NCBI GenBank assembly: GCA_020029595.1 | Contig: JAIBJN010000025.1 | Location: 1-36,829 of the forward strand | Direction of reading: 5' to 3' | Length of the DNA: 36,829 bases | DNA from: Actinomycetota bacterium | Lineage (GTDB): Bacteria; Actinomycetota; Thermoleophilia; Gaiellales; Gaiellaceae | Made by a program: the position numbers and the translations under genes | The notes under the pieces: model-generated | What the model saw: only the letters and a program-made list of their open reading frames with translations | Databases searched by the model: none | Told to the model about the DNA's origin: nothing | Shown: positions 7,371 to 15,865 of the stretch, in pieces | Position numbering within the stretch: position 1 is the stretch's first letter | How the letters are laid out: each line of letters starts with the position of its first letter

Positions 7371-8332
7371 TCCGCGACCCTCGGGTCGAGCTTGAAGTAG
7401 AGGAGGTCGGCGAGGTAATTGGCGAACACGACGGAGAGGGTCAGGATCAGGAACGCGCCCTGGAGGACCGGGTAGTCGCGCTCCGTGACCGCGTCATAGG
7501 TGACGAGGCCGATCCCGGGGTAGGAGAAGACGGCCTCGACGAGAATCGCGCCCGCGACGAGGTACCCGAGCGAGAGGGCGATCAGGGTGGCGACCGGGAG
7601 CAGTGAGGCCCGGAAGGCGTGCCTCCAGACGATCGCCCAGTTGCGGAGGCCCTTCGCCCGCGCCGTGAGGACGTAGTCCTCGCTGAGCGCCTCCATCAGC
7701 GAGGACCGCACGATGAGCGCGTACTCGCCGTACAGGACGATCCCGATCGTGGCCGCCGGGAGGATCATGTGCTCGAGGCGGTCGACGAACGTGTCCCACC
7801 ACGAGGGGTCCGTGAACGCGAGAAACGGATCGGCGATTCCGGAGGCGGGCAGGGTGCCCGCGAAGACAATGAGCAGCATCAGCCCCAGCCACTGCGTCGG
7901 CAGCGAATAGAAGAGCAGCGAGAAGCTGAGATTCCCCCAGTCGAGGAACGTGCCTCGCCGCCAGGCCGCGACGACGCCGGAGAGGATGCCGAACACGATC
8001 GAGAACGCAGTGCCGAGCGCGATCATGGGCAGGGTGTTCAGGAGCGGATCGATGAGCTCGTCGACCACGGGCTCGCGGGTCACGAACGAGCGGCCCATGT
8101 CGCCCTCGGCGAGGGACTGCAGGTAGATGACGTACTGCTCCCACTTGGACTTGTCCAGGCCCAGCTCCGCTCGGAGCTGATCCTTGAATTCGACGGTGCA
8201 GAACTGGCACCTGAGGCCGGTGACCGCGTCCCCGGGGGTCGCGCGGAAGATGATGAAGTTGAGCGTGATCGCGACGAAGACCGTCACGAGCGCGAACAGA
8301 GTGCGCTTCAGGAAGTAGTCCGCGCCTCTCAC
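7367..8332 (-). CDS. Dipeptide/oligopeptide ABC transporter permease (OppB/DppB type)
   Basis: A 321-residue permease with the standard B-subunit plan. The first helix is at about 8-30 (TLFALVTVFVAITLNFIIF), then the conserved RATPGD, then a region with LGLDKSKWEQYVIYL, and five more helices. The EAA loop reads EDYVLTARAKGLRNWAIVWRHAFR. Two cysteines in the first external loop (CQFC) are a less usual detail. The GTG at 8332 is the first suitable start. A nearby ATG at 8340 is out of frame and stops after three codons. The start is 34 nt downstream of the substrate-binding protein stop, and the 3' end overlaps the DppC-like gene. Confidence 0.92.
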   Translation of the reverse strand: MRGADYFLKRTLFALVTVFVAITLNFIIFRATPGDAVTGLRCQFCTVEFKDQLRAELGLDKSKWEQYVIYLQSLAEGDMGRSFVTREPVVDELIDPLLNTLPMIALGTAFSIVFGILSGVVAAWRRGTFLDWGNLSFSLLFYSLPTQWLGLMLLIVFAGTLPASGIADPFLAFTDPSWWDTFVDRLEHMILPAATIGIVLYGEYALIVRSSLMEALSEDYVLTARAKGLRNWAIVWRHAFRASLLPVATLIALSLGYLVAGAILVEAVFSYPGIGLVTYDAVTERDYPVLQGAFLILTLSVVFANYLADLLYFKLDPRVAE

Positions 8333-8366
8333 GACGCCATGTCCTCTTCGCCGCTAGCTCGTCGCC

Positions 8367-10037
8367 TCACCCCACCTGGTGCGGCTCCCCGAGGTAGCGC
8401 TTCGTGTACGTGTCCAGCGAGCCCGGGAGGAAGCCGTCCCAGTTGGTCGAGTACGCCGTGATCGTGTCGAGCACGACGAGCTGGATGTAGGGCTTGTCGC
8501 GGTAGAGGATGTCCTGCATCTCCCAGACGATTTGCTTGCGCTTCTCCTCGTCTGCGGTCGCGCCCTGCTCCTCGTAGAGCTTGTCGTAGTCGGGGTTGCA
8601 GTAGCCGGTGTCGCTCCACCCCCCGTACTGGTCGCAGCCGACGACGGAGAGGACGAAGTTCGGGTCGAGGTAGCCGACCCAGTCCCACATGGCCATGTCG
8701 AAGTTCAAGTACTTCCACTCGGGCGCGCCGATCTCATCGAACGCCGTGGTCGAGTCGAGCGGGTTCTGGATCACCTCGACGCCGATCTCGGCGAGCCCGG
8801 TCTTAACGATCTCGAACGCGCGGTTGATGCCGTCGAGGGAGTCCGGGGTGATGATCTCGTAGGACATCCTGTGACCGTTGGCCATGCGAATCCCGTCCGA
8901 CCCGCGCGCGTAGCCGAGGTCGTCGAGGATCTGGTTGGCGAGGTCGATGTCGTACGCCTCAGGCTCGAGGTTCGGGTTCACCCACTCGCCCGCCGCGGGG
9001 GTAACGATGCTCGCGACGGCCTGCGCGTGGCCCCCGTAGACCACCTCGATCATCTCGTCGCGGTTCATGGCGTGGGCGAACGCCTCCTTCACCTTCGGAT
9101 CGAGAAGCTCAGTGTTCTCCGGCTTTTTCGGGTTCGAGTTGAAGATGAAGTTGTTGATCTGGTACCCGTCGGCCACTAGCACCTCGAAGCGGGGATCGTC
9201 CTCGACCGCGCTGACCGCCGTGAGCGGGACGCTGAGGAAGTCGAGCTCGCCCGACGTGAAGGCGGTCATCATCGCGTCCGAGTTGGAGAACCACTGGATC
9301 CCCACAGCGTCGGGGTTCGGCTGCGAGCCGTAGAAACCGGGGTTCCGCTCCAGGATCGTCGTGCCCTTCTTGTCGTACTTCGTGAGGACGTACTGGCCGC
9401 CCGAGACGACCGGGAGGTCCTTCTCGGGGAGGTACTGCTTCAACGCCTTGCCGTTGCCGGTTGCTTGCTTCTCCCAGAAGTGCTTGGGGAGGATGAAGAA
9501 CTGCTGGAGTTGCGGAAGGACGTTGCCGACGGGAGTCTCGTAGGTGATGACGAGTGTATTCGGGTCGGGCGCCTCGAGGCTCTTCACGTGCAGGAGGAAG
9601 GGCGCGAGGTTGGCGGCGGGTCCCTTGGCGTACTTGAGGATGGTCTCGCCCGTCCAGACGGCGTCCTCGGCCGTCAGCGGCGTGCCGTCGGACCACTTGC
9701 CGCCGGGCTTGAGGTGGAACGTCCACGTGAGCCCGTCCTCGGACGTCTCCCAGCTCTCGGCCCAGTCGCCTTCCCACTCGAAGTCGGGCGTGTACTGGAC
9801 GAGCACCGGATAGATGTCGACGAACGTCGCGTACGACTGGGCGCTGAAGGCGACGAAGGGGTTGATGGAGTCGAAGCCGTCGGTCGTCCCGATTCGCAGG
9901 ATGCCGCCCTTTTGGACCTCGCCCTCGCCCTCGTCTGCCCCGGTTCCCGTTGCGGCCGTGTCGCCCCCGCCGCCGCAGCCCGCCAGTGCGAGCGTCATGG
10001 TCAGGATCGCGATCGCGAACAGCACGCGCTTCGTCAT
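8367..10037 (-). CDS. Extracellular solute-binding lipoprotein, family 5 (peptide/nickel/opine type)
   Basis: A 556-residue binding protein. A signal peptide with lipobox LALAGC puts the lipidated Cys at residue 21, followed by a Gly/Asp/Glu linker. The mature part opens with GGILRIGTTDGFDSINP and contains GLTWTFHLKPGGKWSDGTPLTAEDAVWT, the hallmark of SBP family 5. The ATG at 10037 starts exactly at the signal peptide and has a GGAGG-type ribosome site upstream. It overlaps the stop of the S66 peptidase gene as ATGA, so the two are coupled. It should capture peptide-like ligands outside the membrane and deliver them to the permeases encoded downstream. Family 5 proteins also bind opines, nickel complexes and other amides, so the ligand cannot be named. 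Confidence 0.93.
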   Translation of the reverse strand: MTKRVLFAIAILTMTLALAGCGGGGDTAATGTGADEGEGEVQKGGILRIGTTDGFDSINPFVAFSAQSYATFVDIYPVLVQYTPDFEWEGDWAESWETSEDGLTWTFHLKPGGKWSDGTPLTAEDAVWTGETILKYAKGPAANLAPFLLHVKSLEAPDPNTLVITYETPVGNVLPQLQQFFILPKHFWEKQATGNGKALKQYLPEKDLPVVSGGQYVLTKYDKKGTTILERNPGFYGSQPNPDAVGIQWFSNSDAMMTAFTSGELDFLSVPLTAVSAVEDDPRFEVLVADGYQINNFIFNSNPKKPENTELLDPKVKEAFAHAMNRDEMIEVVYGGHAQAVASIVTPAAGEWVNPNLEPEAYDIDLANQILDDLGYARGSDGIRMANGHRMSYEIITPDSLDGINRAFEIVKTGLAEIGVEVIQNPLDSTTAFDEIGAPEWKYLNFDMAMWDWVGYLDPNFVLSVVGCDQYGGWSDTGYCNPDYDKLYEEQGATADEEKRKQIVWEMQDILYRDKPYIQLVVLDTITAYSTNWDGFLPGSLDTYTKRYLGEPHQVG

Positions 10038-11011
10038 CGTTCTTCCTCTCCTCCGGTCGCCAGTCCCGGCATATCGACTGTGAGCGTCCTCGCATCCGCA
10101 TCGAGCGTCGCGGTGACGCCGAGCGGGAGCGCCGCGAGGTGCTTTCCGTGCCCCAAGGGGAGCTTGTATAACACGGGAACGCCCAGCGGCTCCAGGTGAA
10201 CCTCGAGCACGTCCTCGATCGAACGTGTCCGCGGCCAGCCGTGTGGGTGGTCGCCCCAGTCGCACTTCTCCATGTCCCCTACTACGACTCCCCGAACCCC
10301 GGTGAGTTTGCCCGCAAGGGCGAGCTGGGTCAGGATGCCGTCCGCCTGATAGGGCGGCAGGTAGTAGTCCTCGAAGAAGAGGATCGCCCCGTCGAGCTCA
10401 ATCTCCCACGGGGTTCCCATCGTTTGCATGAGCAGCCAGAGGCAGCCGCCGACGAGCGGCGCCGTGACCGTGCCGCCGCGGATCGTGCGCGCGAACGGGT
10501 CATCTGGGTTCTCCGGAACCTCGCCGGCGCCGCCTCCCCGGAGCACGGCCAGCAGCCGCTCTTTCGAGAACTCGGTCGTCTCCCGATCGCCGACGCCCAG
10601 AAGGCCGTTCCCGTAGAAGGTGGCGAGACCCGTGCGTTGACGGATTGCGATGTGGAGCGCGGTGATGTCCGAGAAGCCGACGAACGGCTTCGGATTCGCG
10701 GCGATGACGTCGAAGTCGAGGTGTGGGATGGCCTGCGCCGACCCGTAGCCGCCCTGGAGGCACTGGACGACGTCCACGTCGGGGTCCGCGAAGAGGGCGT
10801 TCAGGTCACCGGCGCGGTCTCGGGCGTCACCGGCGACGAAGTCGTCGCGCGCGAGGGCGTGGTCGCCGAGCGTCACCTTGTAGCCCTGGGATTCCCACCA
10901 CTCGACGCCGCGCAGGACGTCCGAGCGGTTCTCGTACGGGCTCGCGGGGGCGGCGACGCCGATCGTGCCGCCGTCCGGGAGCGGCCGGCCGAAGAGGCGG
11001 GCCGCGATCAC
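10034..11011 (-). CDS. S66 family serine carboxypeptidase (LdcA/MccF-like)
   Basis: A 325-residue hydrolase. The nucleophile elbow is GFSDITALH (Ser about 114), the acid is in LFFEDYYLPPYQ (Glu about 214), and the His is in LPLGHGKHLAALPLG (about 288), the Ser-Glu-His triad of S66. Known members are LD-carboxypeptidases that trim murein peptides and MccF enzymes that cleave acyl or peptidyl adenylates such as microcin C. No signal peptide is seen, so it acts in the cytoplasm. The GTG at 11011 is chosen because AAGGGG lies 6 nt upstream and the S66 N-terminus (GTIGVAAPASP) follows. That ribosome site lies inside the inverted-repeat element ending at 11013. The stop overlaps the binding-protein start, so a role in processing imported peptides is likely. 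Confidence 0.88.
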   Translation of the reverse strand: MIAARLFGRPLPDGGTIGVAAPASPYENRSDVLRGVEWWESQGYKVTLGDHALARDDFVAGDARDRAGDLNALFADPDVDVVQCLQGGYGSAQAIPHLDFDVIAANPKPFVGFSDITALHIAIRQRTGLATFYGNGLLGVGDRETTEFSKERLLAVLRGGGAGEVPENPDDPFARTIRGGTVTAPLVGGCLWLLMQTMGTPWEIELDGAILFFEDYYLPPYQADGILTQLALAGKLTGVRGVVVGDMEKCDWGDHPHGWPRTRSIEDVLEVHLEPLGVPVLYKLPLGHGKHLAALPLGVTATLDADARTLTVDMPGLATGGEEER

Positions 11012-11012
11012 C

Positions 11013-11175
11013 AGTGCCCCTTCAGGTAATGTCGCCCCCCTTCGGCGTCGCGAGCACCAAGCCAGAGGCCGCACTCGCACGCAGCCAAGGCTGGATGCCT
11101 TGGCAAGGGCGAGGGTGGGCTCTGGCGCCGGGTGATCGCGGGGCAGAAGCAGGCGCTCATTGCCTGGGGGGCACT
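11013..11175 (-). mobile_element. 163-bp MITE-like inverted-repeat element (family A, copy 1) inside an operon
   Basis: The ends are inverted repeats: AGTGCCCCTTCAGGTAAT at 11013-11030 against ATTGCCTGGGGGGCACT at 11159-11175. Read on the minus strand it aligns along its whole length with 16935-17098 (about 86% identity, one gap, by hand). A 38-nt central stretch is identical, including the hairpin GCCAAGG/CCTTGGC. It fills the gap between the C45 gene (TAG stop at 11176-11174, whose last two bases are the first two of the element) and the S66 gene (GTG at 11011, whose ribosome site is in the far terminal repeat). It encodes no transposase. A short frame can be read through it and also ends at the S66 start. 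Confidence 0.7.
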
Positions 11176-12175
11176 AGAAGCGGTAGACCTGCGCCTCGGA
11201 ATCGCAGGGGTTCCCGCGGCCGTACGTGATCTCGCCCGCGGTCACGTCGGCGACGCACCAGAAGACAGTCTTCACCGGCTTCGGCCCCTCGTCGTGCTGG
11301 CAGATGGAATCGGGGGCGTTCTCGTGGTCGGCGAGCGCGGCCCGGAGCGTCTCCACGGTGAAGGGCGCGCCGCGCGCGAGCTCCCGTGCGCGCTCGAGCC
11401 GCTGGCAGGAGTTCGTCAGGTACGCCGAGCTTTCGAAGCCCTGCATGTCGGCCCACGCGTAGTGGTTCGTGTGGGCGAGGAATCCATCCGGCGCGGGCTC
11501 GTCGATCCCCGCCTGCGTCGCCGAGCCCTCGACGTTCAGCGCTCCGTCCGTGGCGTGGGCGACTACCCAGTTGTAGGAGGACGCGCGGGCGGGGTGGAGG
11601 ACAGCCTCGACCGCTTCGGCAAGTGTCCTTCGCGTGAGGACGTCGCGCATCTGGACGAGGCGCGGGATTCCCACGCGCTCGTCGTTCGGCGAGAGCTCGT
11701 TGCCGGTGACGGAGAGCCCGGCGTCGTTCCAGCCGACGCTGAGCCACGGTCCGTTTCCGAGCGTGAAGACGACCGGCTCGCCCGGGACGCGCCACTCGAG
11801 GGCGACGAGGTCCTCCTCGTCTTCCGCGTAGAGATCGTTGTTGTGCGCGACGAGCAGATGGCCGTTCGCGGTGAGGTCTCCGGTGACGAGGAGGTCGCTG
11901 CAGCCTGCGGGAGCCTCCGCGGGCGCGAGCTCCTCGATCGAGGCGGCGAAGACCGCCAGCGGGTCGACGCCGGCGCCTTCCGCTGCGCCGTCCAGCTCCT
12001 CGACGACCCAGGGGAGGTGCTCGACGGTGACCGCGCGGTAGCGTCGCACGAGGTCGGCGTCGTAGGGCAGCGCCGCGAATCGGCGCACGGTCTCGGCCGT
12101 CGCCGAGCCGATCTCCCGGCCGACCTCGGCGTGCGTCCCTGCGGTCCGGATGAGCGGGATCGGCGGCGGCGTCAC
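11174..12175 (-). CDS. C45-like acyltransferase/hydrolase (Ntn-hydrolase fold, isopenicillin N acyltransferase-like)
   Basis: A 333-residue protein. GCSDLLVTGDLTANGHLLVAHNNDL contains the expected N-terminal-nucleophile Cys (about 92), followed by the conserved NNDL. NWVVAHATDGALNVEGS and LAHTNHYAW match later C45/AAT blocks. In this family the precursor cleaves itself before the Cys, and the mature enzyme forms or hydrolyses amide bonds, for example in acyl-coenzyme A:6-APA acyltransferase. The GTG at 12175 is chosen because it overlaps the creatininase stop as GTGA. A longer frame runs into that gene. The TAG stop at the 3' end is completed by the terminal bases of the repeat element. Its place between a creatininase and an S66 enzyme suggests a role in breaking amide-linked compounds. 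The substrate is unknown. Confidence 0.8.
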   Translation of the reverse strand: MTPPPIPLIRTAGTHAEVGREIGSATAETVRRFAALPYDADLVRRYRAVTVEHLPWVVEELDGAAEGAGVDPLAVFAASIEELAPAEAPAGCSDLLVTGDLTANGHLLVAHNNDLYAEDEEDLVALEWRVPGEPVVFTLGNGPWLSVGWNDAGLSVTGNELSPNDERVGIPRLVQMRDVLTRRTLAEAVEAVLHPARASSYNWVVAHATDGALNVEGSATQAGIDEPAPDGFLAHTNHYAWADMQGFESSAYLTNSCQRLERARELARGAPFTVETLRAALADHENAPDSICQHDEGPKPVKTVFWCVADVTAGEITYGRGNPCDSEAQVYRF

Positions 12176-12984
12176 AACGTCTCCCTCGGCTCGCGCCGCT
12201 CGGGCAGCGGCTTTGCGAGCAGGTCGCGAACGAAGCCGAGGCACTCCTCGACCGCCGCGGCGAGGAAGGCCTCGCCCTTCTCGGCCGTGCCCTTGGAGGC
12301 GTCGCCCTGAACGCCGCTGACGGAGAACGACGACCACCAGGGCATCACGCGCATCGGCCCGTCCGACCACTCCATATACGAGTACTCGCCAGCCGGGAAG
12401 CCACGCTCGTCCACGGCCTTCTCCATGTCCACGGCCTCCGGGTCGATGGCGAGGTAGATGGAGGTCTCGAGCTCGCACGCGTGGGCCATCCCTCCCGCGT
12501 CCGAGTCACGGATCTCCTCGATGCGCTCGAGCGCGCGCCTCCCGGAGAGGTAGAAGGCGGAGCCTGCGAGGACCTCAGGGTGGTCGACGCAGACGAGGCG
12601 TGCGGCCGCGTCCACGAACGGCTGGTTCGAGCCGTGTCCGTTGAGAAAGAGCATACGGCGGAAGCCGTGGCGGGCAAGGGAGCTGCCGACGTCCCTGCAG
12701 TAGCGCGTGAACGTGTCCCAGCCGATCGTGATCGGGCCTGGGAAATCCATGTGGTGCGGCGAGTAGCCGTGCGGGACGATCGGGAGGAGCACGATCTCGT
12801 CCGGCGCCGCTCCAGCCGTGCGCCGGCAGATCTCCCAGGTAATCCGGACGTCGGTGTCGATTGGGAGGTGCGGCCCGTGGTCCTCGAGCGTCGCGACGGG
12901 GATGAGGCACACGCGCTCCTCGCCCGCCGCCCGGCGCACCTCGGGCCAGCTCAGGCGCTCGTACAGGAGCGGGCGACTCCACAT
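12172..12984 (-). CDS. Creatininase family amidohydrolase
   Basis: A 270-residue protein. TLEDHGPHLPIDTD (about 33-45) is the metal-binding motif, a variant of the usual GSxEQHGPHLPLxTD. NGHGSNQ (about 114-120) and HACELETS complete the divalent metal site. Family members hydrolyse cyclic or linear amides, such as creatinine or formylated intermediates in flavin and mycofactocin biosynthesis. No mycofactocin or flavin genes are nearby, so catabolic use is more likely here. The ATG at 12984 lies 6 nt after a TACGAT box, consistent with a leaderless message. It is the first gene of a nine-gene minus-strand run that ends at 2784. Confidence 0.85.
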   Translation of the reverse strand: MWSRPLLYERLSWPEVRRAAGEERVCLIPVATLEDHGPHLPIDTDVRITWEICRRTAGAAPDEIVLLPIVPHGYSPHHMDFPGPITIGWDTFTRYCRDVGSSLARHGFRRMLFLNGHGSNQPFVDAAARLVCVDHPEVLAGSAFYLSGRRALERIEEIRDSDAGGMAHACELETSIYLAIDPEAVDMEKAVDERGFPAGEYSYMEWSDGPMRVMPWWSSFSVSGVQGDASKGTAEKGEAFLAAAVEECLGFVRDLLAKPLPERREPRETL

Positions 12985-12990
12985 CGGGCG

Positions 12991-12996
12991 ATCGTA
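12991..12996 (-). promoter_or_regulatory. -10 box for the amide/peptide operon
   Basis: TACGAT on the minus strand lies exactly 6 nt before the ATG at 12984, the spacing expected if transcription starts at the start codon. No clear -35 is visible. The rest of the 171-bp divergent gap up to the helicase gene at 13156 also holds TTGTGTCAACA at 13052-13062 and the leader of the helicase, but I see no further firm element there. Confidence 0.4.
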
Positions 12997-13155
12997 CCGC
13001 GCGAGCGCTCCCCCCTAGGTCTCGATCAGACCCGCTTGCTCTGCTGCTACCGTTGTGTCAACAGGTCGGCACTCGGCCGGCCGTGAGATGAGCTACTCGT
13101 TCCTCCTTCGGACGTTCGGGCAAGGCGAGTCTCGAACAGAAGAAGGAGTAGAACA

Positions 13156-14328
<1,173 letters not shown>

Positions 14329-14363
14329 ACGCGCCGGGGGCGTCGGGCAGCAGCGGGCCCCTC

Positions 14364-14417
14364 TTAACCACTCCTTAACCTGAGTCAACCGGGACTTCAC
14401 GGAGGCCCGGCTATAAC
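14364..14417 (+). promoter_or_regulatory. htrA promoter with TTAACC direct repeat and leaderless -10
   Basis: TTAACC occurs at 14364-14369 and again at 14375-14380, an 11-bp repeat period that places both on one face of the helix. This is the usual layout of OmpR/PhoB-family response-regulator sites. TATAAC at 14412-14417 lies 6 nt before the ATG at 14424, so transcription probably starts at the start codon. The repeats sit about 45-60 bp upstream, a good place for an activator. No two-component genes are in the window. Confidence 0.55.
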
Positions 14418-14423
14418 AGAGCC

Positions 14424-15596
14424 ATGGACAAGAGCTCCGCCTGGACGCGCACGGCGTCCCTCGTCTTTGCGGCTCTCCTTGGCGGAGGCGCCGCGGTCGG
14501 GATCGGCGCCGCCGTCGACTCCGGTGGCGATACCCAGACGGTGGTGAGCACCGTCGCCTCGAGCGCCCCCGCGACGATTTTCGAGGCGAACGCGAGCGGA
14601 GCGAAGTCCGTCCAGGCGATCTACGAGCAGGCGGGCCCCGGCGTCGTTCAGGTGACGTCGACCACTGTGGACTCGAGCAACCCGATCTTCGGCCCTCAGC
14701 CCGCTACCTCTCTCGGCTCCGGCTTCGTCATCGACAAGGGCGGCTACATCGTCACGAACTACCACGTGATCGAGAACGCCCAGGAAGTCGAGGTCAATTT
14801 CTCGGGCGACGACCGCGTCCCGGCGACGGTCGTGGGCAGCGATCCCTCCACGGATCTCGCGGTGCTCAAGATCGACGCACAGGCACGGGCGTTGACTCCC
14901 CTCCCCCTCGGCAACTCAGACGCCGTGCACGTCGGGGACGCGGTCGTCGCCATCGGGAACCCCTTCGGCCTCGAGCGAACCGTCACCGCCGGCATCGTGA
15001 GCGCGCTGCAGCGCCAGATCACCGCGCCCAACGGCTACACGATCGACAAGGTCATCCAGATGGACGCGGCCATCAACCACGGCAACTCGGGCGGACCGCT
15101 GCTGAACGCCCGCGGCGAGGTGATCGGCGTCAACTCCCAGATCGAGAGCGAGACCGGCGGGAACGTCGGCATCGGCTTCGCCGTGCCGGTGAACACGGTC
15201 AAAGAGGTCGTGTCGCAGATCAAGGAGAACGGCAAAGTCGAGCATGCGTATCTGGGCGTGCAGATGCTGGCGATCGACGACGGGCTCGCCGAGGCCCTCA
15301 GACTCCCCGTGAAGGAGGGCGTCCTGATCGCGGATGTTGTCGACGGCAGCCCGGCCGACGATGCCGGCCTCAAGGGCGGCGACCAGCAGGTCATCGTCGA
15401 AGGCACGAGCTACGTGCTCGGAGGCGACATCGTCACGCAGGCGGACGGCCAGGCCGTCACGTCTCCCGACGATCTCCGCCGCCTGATCATGGAGAAGGAC
15501 CCCGGCGAGACGATGACGCTCTCGATCCACCGGGGCGACTCGGAACGAACTGTAAGCGTGACCCTCGGGCGCCAGCCCGCCCAACCCGGCGGCTAG
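14424..15596 (+). CDS. HtrA/DegP-like trypsin-type serine protease with PDZ domain
   Basis: A 390-residue envelope protease. A membrane helix at about 10-31 (SLVFAALLGGGAAVGIGAAV) anchors it with the enzyme outside. The catalytic triad is His114 (TNYHVI), Asp144 (STDLAVLKID) and Ser222 (HGNSGGPL). A single PDZ domain occupies about 270-385 (AYLGVQM, then SPADDAGLKGGD and ADGQAVTSPDDLRRLI). It degrades or refolds damaged exported proteins. The ATG at 14424 lacks a Shine-Dalgarno and lies 6 nt after a TATAAC box, so a leaderless message is likely. Two TTAACC repeats upstream suggest response-regulator control. Two strong tandem hairpins follow the stop. Confidence 0.93.
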   Translation: MDKSSAWTRTASLVFAALLGGGAAVGIGAAVDSGGDTQTVVSTVASSAPATIFEANASGAKSVQAIYEQAGPGVVQVTSTTVDSSNPIFGPQPATSLGSGFVIDKGGYIVTNYHVIENAQEVEVNFSGDDRVPATVVGSDPSTDLAVLKIDAQARALTPLPLGNSDAVHVGDAVVAIGNPFGLERTVTAGIVSALQRQITAPNGYTIDKVIQMDAAINHGNSGGPLLNARGEVIGVNSQIESETGGNVGIGFAVPVNTVKEVVSQIKENGKVEHAYLGVQMLAIDDGLAEALRLPVKEGVLIADVVDGSPADDAGLKGGDQQVIVEGTSYVLGGDIVTQADGQAVTSPDDLRRLIMEKDPGETMTLSIHRGDSERTVSVTLGRQPAQPGG

Positions 15597-15605
15597 CGCG
15601 CCCGC

Positions 15606-15667
15606 GGCCCCTCCCCCCAGGGGCCTGACCGGTCGGAGGCCCGCACTGCCTGCCCGGGCCTCCGACC
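15606..15667 (+). terminator. Tandem hairpins after htrA
   Basis: GGCCCCT (15606-15612) pairs with 15619-15625 over a 6-C loop. Directly after, GGTCGGAGGCCCG (15631-15643) pairs perfectly with 15655-15667 over 11 nt. A pyrimidine-rich tract (CTCCCTCCTTCCTCTCTC-like, 15666-15685) follows but not a clean T-run. This is probably the transcription end of the htrA unit. The rest of 15686-15865 shows only a possible TAGACT box (15848-15853) before the next gene. Confidence 0.6.
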
Positions 15668-15865
15668 TCCCTCCTTCCTCTCTCTAGAGAGATGGCGTAG
15701 GCATGCCGATCGTCCCCCGGGAGCGCCGGGCGGCACGGGGCACCATGCGGGGCGCTCGTATCCGGGGGATATGGCGCCACCCCTAGCCGCAGCCTCGTGC
15801 CGCCCGCCGCAGCTCAGCGCTGCGCCCGTCGCTCTGAAAGGAGCTCCTAGACTCCGCTCCGCGCG

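Noticed and set aside
8367-10265. Binding protein starting upstream of 10037
   Set aside because: The signal peptide with lipobox starts at the ATG at 10037, and anything longer would hide it.
11174-12478. Longer version of the C45-like protein starting at 12478
   Set aside because: The extra 100 residues are antisense-frame reading of the creatininase gene. GTG at 12175 with a GTGA overlap gives the family length.
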